Source: Altererythrobacter rubellus (GTDB taxonomy: Bacteria > Pseudomonadota > Alphaproteobacteria > Sphingomonadales > Sphingomonadaceae). From it: a stretch of 64,000 bases of DNA. A model generated the notes under the pieces. It was not told the origin of the DNA, did not search any database, and saw only the letters and a list, made by a program, of their open reading frames with translations. Shown one piece after another: positions 1 through 8,786 of this stretch. Location of the stretch: assembly GCF_030284385.1 (NCBI RefSeq), contig NZ_CP127221.1, positions 1,550,001 through 1,614,000 of the forward strand. The letters are read 5' to 3'. Position 1 is the first letter of the stretch. Each line of letters starts with the position of its first letter. A program made the position numbers and the translations under genes.

Positions 1-685
1 TGTCCAAATGGCTCAAAACCAGCTTGCCCACGTTTGCACGTTCGGCCAACTCCATAGCCAGCGCCAGATTGGCATGCGTCGGATGTGGTTCCCGTTTCAA
101 ACAGTCGCTTACGAGAATATCCACGCCTTCATACAGTTCGATCATGTCGTCAGTTATCTCTGAATAATCAGTCGAATAAGCGATACTTTTGCCATCGGCA
201 TCGAAACGATAACCGGTCGTTTCACCGGGACCATGCGGCATCTGACACCATTCCACACCAAATCCGGCATGCATTCTCAGCCTATCAAGCGTCTCTAGCG
301 TCGCGATGGTCGGATAACCATGTTGACCAGCAAAAATGTATCCGAAACGCTGGCGGAGCCGATAAGCAGTATCTTTGGAAGCAAAGCCTGGAATCGGACC
401 TCCACGGTCGTATCTCAGCACGCGCAGATCGTCGATCCCATGGCAATGATCCGCGTGATCATGCGTCCAGAAAACGCCATCCAACCGGTCAATATTGTTG
501 TCGAGCAACTGCTGGCGAAGATCCGTCGACGTATCGACTAATATACGCTTGCCCTCATTACTCTCGATCGCAATCGACACCCTCGAGCGCCGGTTTCTGG
601 GTTCGTTGGGGTCGCAATCTCCCCAGTCATTTCCGACCCGTGGTACACCGGTCGACGTGCCCGAACCGAGGACTATCAGCTTCAA
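1..685 (-). CDS. PhnP-like MBL-fold metallo-hydrolase (3' end beyond window)
   Basis: A metallo-beta-lactamase-fold hydrolase, probably a PhnP/Lactb-like phosphodiesterase. The N terminus reads LKLIVLGSGTSTGVPRVG, typical of this family, and the metal motif HDHADH lies at residues 75-80. About 228 codons are visible and the frame is still open at base 1, so roughly the last 25-35 residues are missing. The start is a TTG that overlaps the tatD stop (TTGA), and no better start lies in frame. It is the last gene of the tmk-holB-metG-tatD run, a position where alphaproteobacteria commonly carry an MBL gene. The substrate cannot be told from the sequence. Confidence 0.85.
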   Translation of the reverse strand, partial: MKLIVLGSGTSTGVPRVGNDWGDCDPNEPRNRRSRVSIAIESNEGKRILVDTSTDLRQQLLDNNIDRLDGVFWTHDHADHCHGIDDLRVLRYDRGGPIPGFASKDTAYRLRQRFGYIFAGQHGYPTIATLETLDRLRMHAGFGVEWCQMPHGPGETTGYRFDADGKSIAYSTDYSEITDDMIELYEGVDILVSDCLKREPHPTHANLALAMELAERANVGKLVLSHLD

Positions 686-1458
686 AACACAGCCTTGCTG
701 AACAATATTTTGAAGTTTTCTGTCGTATAATCAGATAGTTCACTGACATCATCACCGCGCAGGCCAGCCACGAATTGCGCAGTATTGGCGACGTATGCAG
801 GCTCGCATGGTTTCCCGCGATGCGGAACCGGTGCCAGAAACGGACTGTCGGTTTCCACCAGCAAACGATTTCGGGGAATTTCTCTCGCGATTTCCTGCAG
901 TTCATTGGCGTTCTTGAAGGTCACAATCCCTGACAAAGAGATAGTGAGGCCCAGCTCCAGCACGCGGTTCCCGAAAGCTTGCGATGCTGTGAAGCAATGG
1001 ATGAGGGCAGGGAATGCCCCCTTCCCCAGCTCGTCTTCAAGAATTTCTAATGTGTCATCCTCGGCATCGCGCGTGTGGATGATCAGCGGAAGGCCAGTTT
1101 CGCGCGATACACCGATATGCATTCGGAACAGGTCCCGCTGCGTTTCGCGGTCCGAATGGTCGTAATAGTAATCGAGCCCGGTCTCGCCAATGGCAATTAC
1201 GCGTGGGTTTTCGGTGGCTTCGAGCAGGACGTCACGGCCCAAATCGGCATGCTGGTCAGCTTCGTGTGGGTGAATGCCCACGCTGGCCCAGACGTCCGGT
1301 TCACGTGTCGCTGTGGCTACAACCTGATCCCATTCGCTGCGACGGGTCGAAATGTTGAGGAACTGCCCTACCCCGGCTTCGCGGGCACGCGTGAGGACGC
1401 CTGCCTGATCCTCGACCAACCCTTTGTATTCCAGATGGCAATGGCTATCGACCAGCAT
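682..1458 (-). CDS. tatD: TatD family metal-dependent DNase
   Basis: A 258-residue amidohydrolase-fold nuclease. The metal ligands of the TatD family are all recognisable: DSHCHLEYKG at the N terminus (HxH), GETGLDYYYD, IHTRDAEDD, IHCFTAS, and the C-terminal VETDSPFLAPVPHRGK. Length is normal for the family. The ATG overlaps the metG stop by 4 nt (ATGA), and the stop overlaps the TTG start of the following MBL gene, so the three are translationally coupled. TatD proteins are 3'-5' exonucleases acting on DNA or RNA in the cytoplasm; the exact cellular role here is not visible. Confidence 0.94.
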   Translation of the reverse strand: MLVDSHCHLEYKGLVEDQAGVLTRAREAGVGQFLNISTRRSEWDQVVATATREPDVWASVGIHPHEADQHADLGRDVLLEATENPRVIAIGETGLDYYYDHSDRETQRDLFRMHIGVSRETGLPLIIHTRDAEDDTLEILEDELGKGAFPALIHCFTASQAFGNRVLELGLTISLSGIVTFKNANELQEIAREIPRNRLLVETDSPFLAPVPHRGKPCEPAYVANTAQFVAGLRGDDVSELSDYTTENFKILFSKAVF

Positions 1459-3029
1459 CAGGCGGCGCTTTCTTCCTCGCGAAGTTCAAGGCGTGGGAAC
1501 AGTGGTTTGGGCGCTTCAATCTGGAAACCACTTTCGGCAAGAGCCGAATACCAATGGTCGCGAATGCCGTCATAAGATCGGTTTTCAGTAGGAATCCCCA
1601 TAGTATCGAGCAATGTGGCGCTGCTGCCCGGGATCACAGGCTCTATGGCGACCGCCAGCTGCGCGATACAGATGTAAAGCGTTGCAAGAACGGTCTCCAT
1701 CCGTTCAGGGTCTGTCTTTCGCAGTGCCCAGGGGGCCTCGGCGTCGATGTAGCCATTGCAGGCGAACGCCGCCCTTAGCCACACCTCAACGCCCTGTTGA
1801 AAGGCAAGGCTGCTGAATGCGTCGGGTATTTCAGACGAGATAGCTCGATCGACAGTTTCGAAAAGTTCGGCATCTGATTCGGTATGACCATGAATAGCGG
1901 GCAGATATCCATCGAGGTTCTTGGCAATGAAGCCGAGTGTACGTTGTGCAAGATTTCCGAAAGCATTCCCCAACTCGCCATTGGCCCGCTGCACAATTGC
2001 CTCGGCAGAATAGCTGCCATCCTGCCCGAATGCGATTTCGCGCATGAAGAAATAGCGCAATTGATCGACGCCATATGTATCGGCAAGTTCCATTGGGTCG
2101 ACGACATTGCCCGCGCTCTTGCTCATTTTCTCGCCGCCGCGAGCCAGCAGGAAGCCATGCCCGAAGACCTGCTTTGGCAAGGGCAGGTTCGCGCTCATCA
2201 GGAATGCTGGCCAATAGACCGTGTGGAAACGGACAATATCCTTGCCGATCATGTGGATGTTCGCCGGCCAATAGCGCTGGAACATCTCGCCGTTCGCATC
2301 GGGAAAGCCAACGCCCGTCATATAGGTCGTCAGGGCATCTACCCAGACATACATGACGTGGCCTTCGCTGCCTGGCACAGGCACCCCCCAGTCAAAACTG
2401 GTACGTGACACGCTCAGATCCTTGAGGCCGCCCTCAACAAACCGCATCACTTCATTTCTGCGGCTCTCCGGGCGGATGAAATCGGGATTGTCGCGATAGA
2501 GAGCGAGGAGCTTGTCCTGATAGTTCGAGAGGCGGAAGAACCAGGTTTCCTCTGCGGTCCATTCAACGGGCGTTCCTTGCGGAGAGAGCTTTTCATCGCC
2601 CTCCCCATCGACCAGCTCGCTCTCGTCATAAAAAGCCTCGTCGCGCACCGAATACCAGCCTTCGTAGCGATCGAGATAAAGGTCACCATTGGCCTCCATC
2701 CGCTTCCACAATTCTATGCTGGCCGCGTGGTGGCGCTGCTCGGTCGTACGGACGAATTCGTCGTAAGAGAGGTTGAGCTTGTCCGCCATGTCGCGGAAGT
2801 GGCCCGACATCTCGTCTGCCAGATCGATCGTTTTGCGGCCCAAATTGCGCGCAGTCTGATCCATCTTGAGGCCGTGCTCGTCCGTTCCGGTAACAAATCG
2901 CACGTCGCGGCCCATCAAGCGTTGGAAACGCGCCATAACGTCTGTCGCGATACCCTCGTAAGCATGCCCGATATGCGGACGGCCGTTTGGATAGTTGATC
3001 GCAGTGGTGATGTAGAATGGTTCAGCCAT
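1458..3029 (-). CDS. metG: Methionyl-tRNA synthetase, short zinc-less type
   Basis: Charges tRNA-Met with methionine. The class I signatures are intact: PHIGH at residues 18-22 and KMSKS at about 301-305. The protein is 523 residues when started at the ATG in front of AEPFYITTAI. An in-frame extension to 3062 exists, but the chosen start gives the usual N terminus. The connective-peptide region near residues 125-160 has no CxxC pairs, so this is the form without structural zinc. The C-terminal EMAP-like tRNA-binding domain of longer MetRS is also absent. The start overlaps the end of holB by 8 nt, and the stop overlaps the start of tatD. Confidence 0.96.
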   Translation of the reverse strand: MAEPFYITTAINYPNGRPHIGHAYEGIATDVMARFQRLMGRDVRFVTGTDEHGLKMDQTARNLGRKTIDLADEMSGHFRDMADKLNLSYDEFVRTTEQRHHAASIELWKRMEANGDLYLDRYEGWYSVRDEAFYDESELVDGEGDEKLSPQGTPVEWTAEETWFFRLSNYQDKLLALYRDNPDFIRPESRRNEVMRFVEGGLKDLSVSRTSFDWGVPVPGSEGHVMYVWVDALTTYMTGVGFPDANGEMFQRYWPANIHMIGKDIVRFHTVYWPAFLMSANLPLPKQVFGHGFLLARGGEKMSKSAGNVVDPMELADTYGVDQLRYFFMREIAFGQDGSYSAEAIVQRANGELGNAFGNLAQRTLGFIAKNLDGYLPAIHGHTESDAELFETVDRAISSEIPDAFSSLAFQQGVEVWLRAAFACNGYIDAEAPWALRKTDPERMETVLATLYICIAQLAVAIEPVIPGSSATLLDTMGIPTENRSYDGIRDHWYSALAESGFQIEAPKPLFPRLELREEESAA

Positions 3030-3960
3030 GGATCGGCTCGCTAGCGCCCCCCGCGTTGGCAAGCAAGCTGGCTATTTCACCGACCAGCAAGCCAATGTCG
3101 AAATTGTAGGTTGGTGCCTTGGCTGCCAGATCGACCAAGGCGGCATGCGCATCAATGATTCCAAGGCGTTTGTCAGCCGGTGCATCTGCTATCGACTGCG
3201 CCAGAGTTGTCCGGGCCAGATCAAGGATCGACTGAATGCGTTCGCGGCTTGGCCGCGCACCAATCTCCGAGATCAGTTGGGCGCGCAATGCCAAAGTGGG
3301 GTCCCCTTGCGCCGCTAATTGCTGCATTACTTTTGCGATCGGCTCCAGCTTCATTTCCATGAACTTCCGGGCCGCGCCCAGTGAACCGCCAGCCAATGCT
3401 ATCGCTGCATTTGACCCTGCGCCCAGGTGCCGGGCAATGGTTTCATCATCCATATCCGGAAAGCGCAGGATACGGCAGCGCGAACGGATCGTGGGTAGCA
3501 GGCCTGAGGCGCGATGGGTGACGAGCAAGAAAAACGTGCCTTGCGGCGGCTCCTCAAGGCTTTTGAGGAGCGCGTTTGAGGCTGGCCGCTCCATATCATC
3601 CGCCGGATTGATGATGATCACGCGGCGCGATCCGACACTTGGCCGCGTGTTCAAACGCTGCTGCATGGCGCGGATCTGCCCTATCCTTATCGACCTTGCC
3701 CGCTCGTAATCCTTACCCTCTGCCGCCGCCCGCGCAGCCTTGTCGTCCTTTGGACCATAAGTGAGCATATGAATATCGGGGTGCTCACCGATCGGTTGAG
3801 GAACGGCTTCCTCCGACACAAGCTCGCGTGCTGCCTGTAGCGCGAAGTCATGCTTACCCAGCCCGGCCTTGCCCGCCAGGATCCAGCCATGATGCATTCG
3901 CGCGCCTGCAGCAGCTTCGCGCCATTCACGCCGTGCGGCAGTGTGGTTGGGCCAATCCAT
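3022..3960 (-). CDS. holB: DNA polymerase III delta' subunit
   Basis: Clamp-loader delta' subunit, 312 residues. A P-loop-like GKAGLGKHDFA follows the N terminus, then the ADDMERPASNALLKSLEEPP region and the SRC arginine-finger-like segment (IRSRCRILRF). These are typical of delta'/gamma-like clamp-loader ATPases. The zinc module of four cysteines seen in E. coli delta' is missing: the segment after the P loop holds no cysteines. It sits between tmk (5-nt gap) and metG (8-nt overlap), the standard order in this group. It loads the beta clamp as part of the replisome. Confidence 0.93.
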   Translation of the reverse strand: MDWPNHTAARREWREAAAGARMHHGWILAGKAGLGKHDFALQAARELVSEEAVPQPIGEHPDIHMLTYGPKDDKAARAAAEGKDYERARSIRIGQIRAMQQRLNTRPSVGSRRVIIINPADDMERPASNALLKSLEEPPQGTFFLLVTHRASGLLPTIRSRCRILRFPDMDDETIARHLGAGSNAAIALAGGSLGAARKFMEMKLEPIAKVMQQLAAQGDPTLALRAQLISEIGARPSRERIQSILDLARTTLAQSIADAPADKRLGIIDAHAALVDLAAKAPTYNFDIGLLVGEIASLLANAGGASEPIHG

Positions 3961-3965
3961 GCGGT

Positions 3966-4598
3966 TCAGCTTTCCGGCAGCAACGAAATTGCAGACATGA
4001 TGCGCGCGTGCACCTCTTCTGGAGTGCCACCTGCGTCGATCACTGCGAAACCCTTAGGGTCCTCGCTTGCGTAGCGGCGAAAAGCCTCAGCCACGGCGCG
4101 GTGATAGGTGATATCACGGCCACCGATGGCATCTGAGTTGTCACCATCCCGCTGTGCAAGACGTGCGGCGACATGATCTTCTTTGGCTTCCAGCAGGATT
4201 GTGAGATCAGGCCGCAGCCCGCCGCTGCCAATCGCGTGAAGTGCAACCACAGCTTTATCGCCCAGCTGGCCGGCGCCGCCTTGATAGGCGCGACTTGAAT
4301 CAACAAAACGGTCGGAGATAACCCAGTCACCGCGATCCAATGCTGGAACAATCCGCCGCGCGACATGATCTGCGCGGGCAGCGGCGAACAGCAGCGCTTC
4401 TGCTTCGGCACCCCACCCCTCACCCGGAGGATCAAGCAGCAGGTTGCGGATAGCTTCCGCTCCGGGTGTACCCCCGGGTTCACGCGTCAAATCGGCATGG
4501 ATACCGCGTTCGGCCAGCGCACTGACCAGCATGCGCGCTTGCGTGGATTTTCCAGCCCCCTCGCCACCTTCCAATGCAATGAATTTCCCGCGTGTCAT
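3966..4598 (-). CDS. tmk: Thymidylate kinase
   Basis: Phosphorylates dTMP to dTDP with ATP. The 210-residue protein starts MTRGKFIALEGGEGAGKST, giving the P loop GGEGAGKST, followed by the DR(F) motif in VISDRFVDSS and a LID-like region. The ATG at 4598 overlaps the stop of the upstream carboxypeptidase gene by 4 nt (ATGA), which decides it over an in-frame codon 9 nt upstream. holB follows after 5 nt. Confidence 0.95.
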   Translation of the reverse strand: MTRGKFIALEGGEGAGKSTQARMLVSALAERGIHADLTREPGGTPGAEAIRNLLLDPPGEGWGAEAEALLFAAARADHVARRIVPALDRGDWVISDRFVDSSRAYQGGAGQLGDKAVVALHAIGSGGLRPDLTILLEAKEDHVAARLAQRDGDNSDAIGGRDITYHRAVAEAFRRYASEDPKGFAVIDAGGTPEEVHARIMSAISLLPES

Positions 4599-5773
4599 GT
4601 AAACCAACCGATAACGCCATTGATCATTCGAGCAAGGGGGCCGGCCGGACCAATCGCTTCGGACGCATAGAGTGGAACGCGTGATGGCTCCGCCCCGTCT
4701 ATCGAAATTTCAAACTCGGCTATTTGTTCTCCGGCCGCGATGGGTGCGCGAACCGGTCCGTCATAAATGATCCGCGCTGTGATGTCGGGACTTTCTGTTC
4801 CTTGCGGCAAGGCGGCTGCAATCGCTCTTGGGCTGACGAGCGCCACCGATCTCTTGGAGCCGCCTTGCACCCGAATGACTCCGACAGTCTCGCCGGCAGC
4901 AAACAGGCGGCGGCTTTCAAATGCAGAGAACCCCCATTCGATAAGGCCCCGCGCTGCGCGTGCCCTCTCTGAGTTCGTAACGGCACCCGCTACAACCACC
5001 ATCAGTCGCCTGCCTTCTCGTTCGGCAGAACCGAGAACTCCGAAGCCAGCTTCATTGGTGAAGCCTGTTTTAATCCCGTCACCGCCAGCCACTCGGCCAG
5101 TCAGTGGCTCGTGATTGGACTGTGTGATGCCGCGATATGTCAGCGAGCGATGCCCGAAGAAAGCGCGATACTGATCCGGGTGATCGGTAACCAAGGCCGT
5201 GCCAAGTGTGATCAGATCGCGCGCCGTTGTGAATGTTCGGCCTTCGTCAGGCCATCCATTGGGCGTTCCAAAACGGCTGTTGCGCATGCCAAGCCGCTGC
5301 GCAGTCGCATTCATTTGCTCGAGCCAACCCTGGACAGAGCCCGCCGCGCCTTCTGCCAACACAATCGAGGCGTCATTGGCGGATACTGTGGTAATCCCGA
5401 GCAAAAGGTCAGAGACGCGGGTGTCCTCGCCAGCATTGAGGAACATGGTAGAGCCTTCGCCGCCCCGCTGTCCAAAGGACGAACGGGTAAATGGAAACGA
5501 CTGATCCAATTGAAGCTTGCCAGCTTCGAGTAGTTCGAAAGCCTGATAAGCGGTCATCACCTTTGTGATTGAAGCCGGAACAAACCTGCGATCCGGATTG
5601 CGTTGGAACAGGATTTGTCCACTGGACAAATCAACCAGCAAGATGATCGGCACGTCTTCCACATTGGTTGGAGGAGCCGGACTAGCCGCGGATACAACCG
5701 GATTGCACAGCACAAGCAGAGCTGCCGCTAAACCGATCTTTGTTTTGCTAAGGATGCGCAACGCCAACTCCAT
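4595..5773 (-). CDS. D-alanyl-D-alanine carboxypeptidase (DacA/DacC type)
   Basis: A periplasmic penicillin-binding protein that trims the terminal D-Ala of peptidoglycan pentapeptides. The three active-site motifs are visible: SITK (about 68-71), SAN in TVSANDAS, and KTG in GIKTGFTNEAG. An N-terminal hydrophobic signal peptide ends near residues 28-30. The start is the ATG of MELALRI at 5773, with AAGG just upstream; an in-frame GTG at 5809 is less likely. A C-terminal beta domain and amphipathic tail (LARMINGVIGWF) resemble the membrane anchor of DacA/DacC proteins. It is the first gene of the run into tmk. Confidence 0.93.
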   Translation of the reverse strand: MELALRILSKTKIGLAAALLVLCNPVVSAASPAPPTNVEDVPIILLVDLSSGQILFQRNPDRRFVPASITKVMTAYQAFELLEAGKLQLDQSFPFTRSSFGQRGGEGSTMFLNAGEDTRVSDLLLGITTVSANDASIVLAEGAAGSVQGWLEQMNATAQRLGMRNSRFGTPNGWPDEGRTFTTARDLITLGTALVTDHPDQYRAFFGHRSLTYRGITQSNHEPLTGRVAGGDGIKTGFTNEAGFGVLGSAEREGRRLMVVVAGAVTNSERARAARGLIEWGFSAFESRRLFAAGETVGVIRVQGGSKRSVALVSPRAIAAALPQGTESPDITARIIYDGPVRAPIAAGEQIAEFEISIDGAEPSRVPLYASEAIGPAGPLARMINGVIGWFT

Positions 5774-5854
5774 GACCTTGCGTCGGTCTATAGCGATGGT
5801 CAGCAGCACACGCGAGCGCCTCTGCGCCGCAATCCCCTTCGAACTTTGGTTCGG

Positions 5855-6904
5855 TTAACGAGCGATCTCGTCTGCGAGAAGGCCCACGCTCATCGCGTAA
5901 TAATTCGAGCAATTGTACTCGAGGATCGCGCGGTAATTGCTGGTTAGTAGCCAAGCACGTGTCCCCGGCCCATCGGGTTGGAAAAGCGAGGCAAGCACGT
6001 CGTCACCCAGCGACCTTTGTGGATAGACGCCCAACGCACGCCATTCAGCGACTGTCTTCCATTCGCTGTGACGTTCGTGAACCCGCGAACAAACGGGAGA
6101 GACGATCTTCGTTTTCAGCGCATCGACATCGAATCCTTCAGGAACACGCACCAACACACCCCAAGGCTGCCCCTCACGCCATCCGGCATACTTCAGATAG
6201 TTGCCGATAGACGCGAATGTATCTGCGCGATTGGTGAATATATTCGCGCGGCCATCCCCGTCGCCGTCTTCGGCCAAGCGAAGGTAAACGCTCGGCAGGA
6301 ACTGCGGATTGCCGAAAGCCCCGGCATAACTGCCTACCAGCTGCTGACGTGAATATCCTTTGTCAGCAACTTTCATCAAGGCAATGAATTCATTTGCGAA
6401 AAGCTCGCGCCTACGCCCTTCCCAAGCGAGCGTTGCTAGCGATCGCGCGAGATCGAAGCTGCCAGGAATGCGGCCATAGCTCGTCTCATGGCCGAAAATT
6501 GCGACAATTATCTCCGCGGGAACACCATATGCGGCTTCAGTCGCCATCAACGCTGAGCGGTTTTCAGCAAAGACATTGCGCCCTCCCCTGATACGGACGC
6601 TGTTTACATGTGTGTTGATGTAAGGCTGAAGCGCAGGATAACCCCGGCTTGTCGGCCTGCCCGGTTGACCGCGATCCAACTGGATAACTCGGCTGTTGGG
6701 GGTCAGCCCCGAAGTCATCCGGTCAAGCGTGCTCTCGCTCACACCTTCGGCACGGGCGCGCGCGATCAGCAGTTGCAGATAGGCATCAAAGGAAATGTCA
6801 CCAAGTTCTTGCGCAGCGTTCGTCGAATCCTGAGCGATAGCTGGACTAGCGAATACGGACAGAGCCATGGCCGATGCGGCAAAGAGAAATGGTTTCAATG
6901 TCAT
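5855..6904 (-). CDS. Lytic murein transglycosylase, MltB/SLT_2 type
   Basis: A predicted periplasmic peptidoglycan lyase of about 349 residues. The signal peptide (MTLKPFLFAASAMALSVFAS, then PAIAQ) has no lipobox cysteine, so a soluble periplasmic protein is expected. The likely catalytic glutamate is E140 in IFGHETSYGRIPG, which matches the MltB ETxxG pattern. The C terminus GVYP/LTSNYRAILEYNCSNYYAMSVG is characteristic of this family. It lies 81 bp upstream of the carboxypeptidase gene on the same strand, so the two wall enzymes may be co-transcribed. Confidence 0.92.
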   Translation of the reverse strand: MTLKPFLFAASAMALSVFASPAIAQDSTNAAQELGDISFDAYLQLLIARARAEGVSESTLDRMTSGLTPNSRVIQLDRGQPGRPTSRGYPALQPYINTHVNSVRIRGGRNVFAENRSALMATEAAYGVPAEIIVAIFGHETSYGRIPGSFDLARSLATLAWEGRRRELFANEFIALMKVADKGYSRQQLVGSYAGAFGNPQFLPSVYLRLAEDGDGDGRANIFTNRADTFASIGNYLKYAGWREGQPWGVLVRVPEGFDVDALKTKIVSPVCSRVHERHSEWKTVAEWRALGVYPQRSLGDDVLASLFQPDGPGTRAWLLTSNYRAILEYNCSNYYAMSVGLLADEIAR

Positions 6905-6961
6905 AGCAATCACATTGTCATGCGCTGGATGAATGGTCCATGATTCTGTTCTTCTGGCGGC

Positions 6962-7699
6962 CTAAATTGCCGTAATTGCATGTCGTTTCAGCGCTAGATA
7001 ATCCTCACGGCATTGCTCGGCCACTTCGGCGTAGGCTCCATCCAGATCAGGAAGTGGCGCGGGATTGGATCCGAATCCTGTCGACGCATTCACCTTATCA
7101 TACCAATGTGTACCCCAGACACCGTCCTCGGGATGCGGTCCTTTCTTCCAAGACAGCATGGCCGGATCCCAAGATATCCCAAGCGCATCGCACAGCGCAG
7201 CAAGTACACCCGCCGGATCGCGCAAGATATCGTCAGAATCGACGACAGGCGGCGATTTCCCTGTGCGATCGCGCTCCAGGTCGAAGTACTCACGTAATTG
7301 CGCGAAGCCCAACATCTCTGCCCGGCGCAATTCGTTCTTCTTGCGATAGCTTGCTACGACGCGCTCTGGCGCTCGGATCAGAAACGCGTGCTGATGCCCC
7401 GGAAAGTCCGTAATGTTGATAGGCCCGACCATATGGTGCGGCATATGCTTCTGGTACCATACGGATTTGCCGCCCGGGATCGGTCCGGACTGTGCGGCCG
7501 TGACACTATCCCAATCACAATCCATATCCGCGATGGTTTCTGCGGCCATCGGGTGTTGTTCGCCGCTATCCTTCAGAAACGCACCATAGAATGGTTCATC
7601 GGATACCGCACAATCCGCTCGTGCCCCGAAACTGCGCATCATTGCCGTCGAGATATTGCGCGGTCCAGACCACATGGCAATCCGAACTGCCGACGTCAC
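6962..7699 (-). CDS. Sulfotransferase-like P-loop protein paired with aminotransferase
   Basis: A 245-residue protein starting at a GTG that overlaps the stop of the upstream aminotransferase (GTGA). The N terminus RIAMWSGPRNISTAMMRSFG looks like the 5'-phosphosulfate-binding loop of the sulfotransferase fold, and AFLIRAPERVVASYRKK resembles the 3'-phosphate-binding segment. The substrate is not evident. From memory, plant 'branched-chain aminotransferase-like' proteins of about 550 residues combine a sulfotransferase-like part with a class IV aminotransferase. That would make this pair the split form of one functional unit. Real sulfotransfer activity is inferred, not shown. Confidence 0.75.
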   Translation of the reverse strand: MTSAVRIAMWSGPRNISTAMMRSFGARADCAVSDEPFYGAFLKDSGEQHPMAAETIADMDCDWDSVTAAQSGPIPGGKSVWYQKHMPHHMVGPINITDFPGHQHAFLIRAPERVVASYRKKNELRRAEMLGFAQLREYFDLERDRTGKSPPVVDSDDILRDPAGVLAALCDALGISWDPAMLSWKKGPHPEDGVWGTHWYDKVNASTGFGSNPAPLPDLDGAYAEVAEQCREDYLALKRHAITAI

Positions 7700-8613
7700 G
7701 CCGCCACATCCCGGTCCATCAACGCCTTGTACAATTGTTGCAGGCGTTCGACCATCGGCCCCCGCCCATCAGTCAGATCGCGCCCATCAACTTCCGTCAC
7801 AGGGACCACGCCTGCAAATGTTCCGGTTACAAAAGCCTCGTCTGCGCCATAAACATCGGTGAGAGAGAAGTTCTTCTCAAACACGGGAATACCTTCCTCG
7901 CGGCACAGCTGGATCACATTGCTGCGGGTGATACCTCCAAGGCAATAATCGCCGCTGGAGGTCCAAACCTCTCCCTTTCGCACGATAAAGAAATGGGTCG
8001 AGTTGCATGTCGCGACAAAGCCATGCGGGTCGAGCATGAGTGCCTCATCAACACCTGCCTGTGTCGCTTGAATGCAGGCTGTGATGCAATTCAGCTTGCT
8101 GTGTGAATTCAGCTTTTGATCCTGTACCGCCGGATCACCGCGCCTGACATGCACAGTGAACAACCGGATGCCGTTTTCTATAACTGCAGGAAGCGCCGCC
8201 TTGTATTCCGGAATAATGACGATGGTTGCGGGCGAAATCACCACCCGCGGATCCTGATATGGCGTCGAACGGATGCCGCGCGTCACCATCAAGCGGATAT
8301 GAACCCCCTCTGCATCGCGCATGCCATTGCCATCAATGGTTTCGTCAAGACGCGCGGTCAGTTCATCCCTCGTCAGGCCTATATCCAACGCAATGGCTTT
8401 TGCCCCTTCATAGAGACGGTCCATATGCGCTCCGAGGAAAGCGATCTTGCCGCGGTGAACTCTCAGCCCTTCCCAAACGCCATCGCCGAGCATGAACCCG
8501 CTATCGAAAACCGAGACGGTGGCCTCTGCGCGCGGTGTCATCACACCGTTGACATTGATCAGAATGCTGTCGTTGCGCGGGTCCTGCGCAAACTCATGTG
8601 TCCCTTTTCCCAT
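7696..8613 (-). CDS. Class IV aminotransferase, BCAT/D-amino acid aminotransferase-like
   Basis: A 305-residue PLP enzyme of fold type IV. Family marks are SVFDSGFMLGDGVWEGLRV near residues 33-52, the lysine in NSHSKLNCITAC (about 169-180, probably the PLP lysine), ADEALM-type VDEALMLDPHGFVATC, and the phosphate-binding GITRSNVIQL. It could be a branched-chain, D-amino acid or related aminotransferase, and the sequence does not settle the substrate. The NSHSKLN motif differs from the KSLNYLNN of standard BCAT and DAAT. It overlaps the sulfotransferase-like gene by 4 nt, so their products are likely made together. Confidence 0.85.
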   Translation of the reverse strand: MGKGTHEFAQDPRNDSILINVNGVMTPRAEATVSVFDSGFMLGDGVWEGLRVHRGKIAFLGAHMDRLYEGAKAIALDIGLTRDELTARLDETIDGNGMRDAEGVHIRLMVTRGIRSTPYQDPRVVISPATIVIIPEYKAALPAVIENGIRLFTVHVRRGDPAVQDQKLNSHSKLNCITACIQATQAGVDEALMLDPHGFVATCNSTHFFIVRKGEVWTSSGDYCLGGITRSNVIQLCREEGIPVFEKNFSLTDVYGADEAFVTGTFAGVVPVTEVDGRDLTDGRGPMVERLQQLYKALMDRDVAA

Positions 8614-8680
8614 AAAGTGGTTTTAAGCGCTTGTTTGAGGGTGACAATGGCGAAATGACACGCTAGCGGGACTTTCGAAC

Positions 8681-8770
8681 GGACAGTTGGCAGAGTGGTT
8701 GAATGCACCGGTCTTGAAAACCGGCAAGGGTGCAAGCCCTTCCAGGGTTCGAATCCCTGACTGTCCGCCA
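8681..8770 (+). tRNA. tRNA-Ser(UGA)
   Basis: A 90-nt cloverleaf. The acceptor stem GGACAGT pairs with ACTGTCC, followed by discriminator G and an encoded CCA. The anticodon stem is CCGGT (8708-8712) with ACCGG (8720-8724). The 7-nt loop CTTGAAA has anticodon TGA at 8715-8717. A long variable arm (AGGGTGCAAGCCCT) and the T-loop GGTTCGAATCC are present. The long variable arm with a UGA anticodon identifies serine. It converges on the kefB-like pseudogene 16 bp away. Confidence 0.97.
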
Positions 8771-8786
8771 CTTTCTCCCCTTAGAC

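Noticed and set aside
85..738. A 217-codon plus-strand frame at the left edge
   Set aside because: Antisense to the MBL hydrolase with the intact HDHADH motif.
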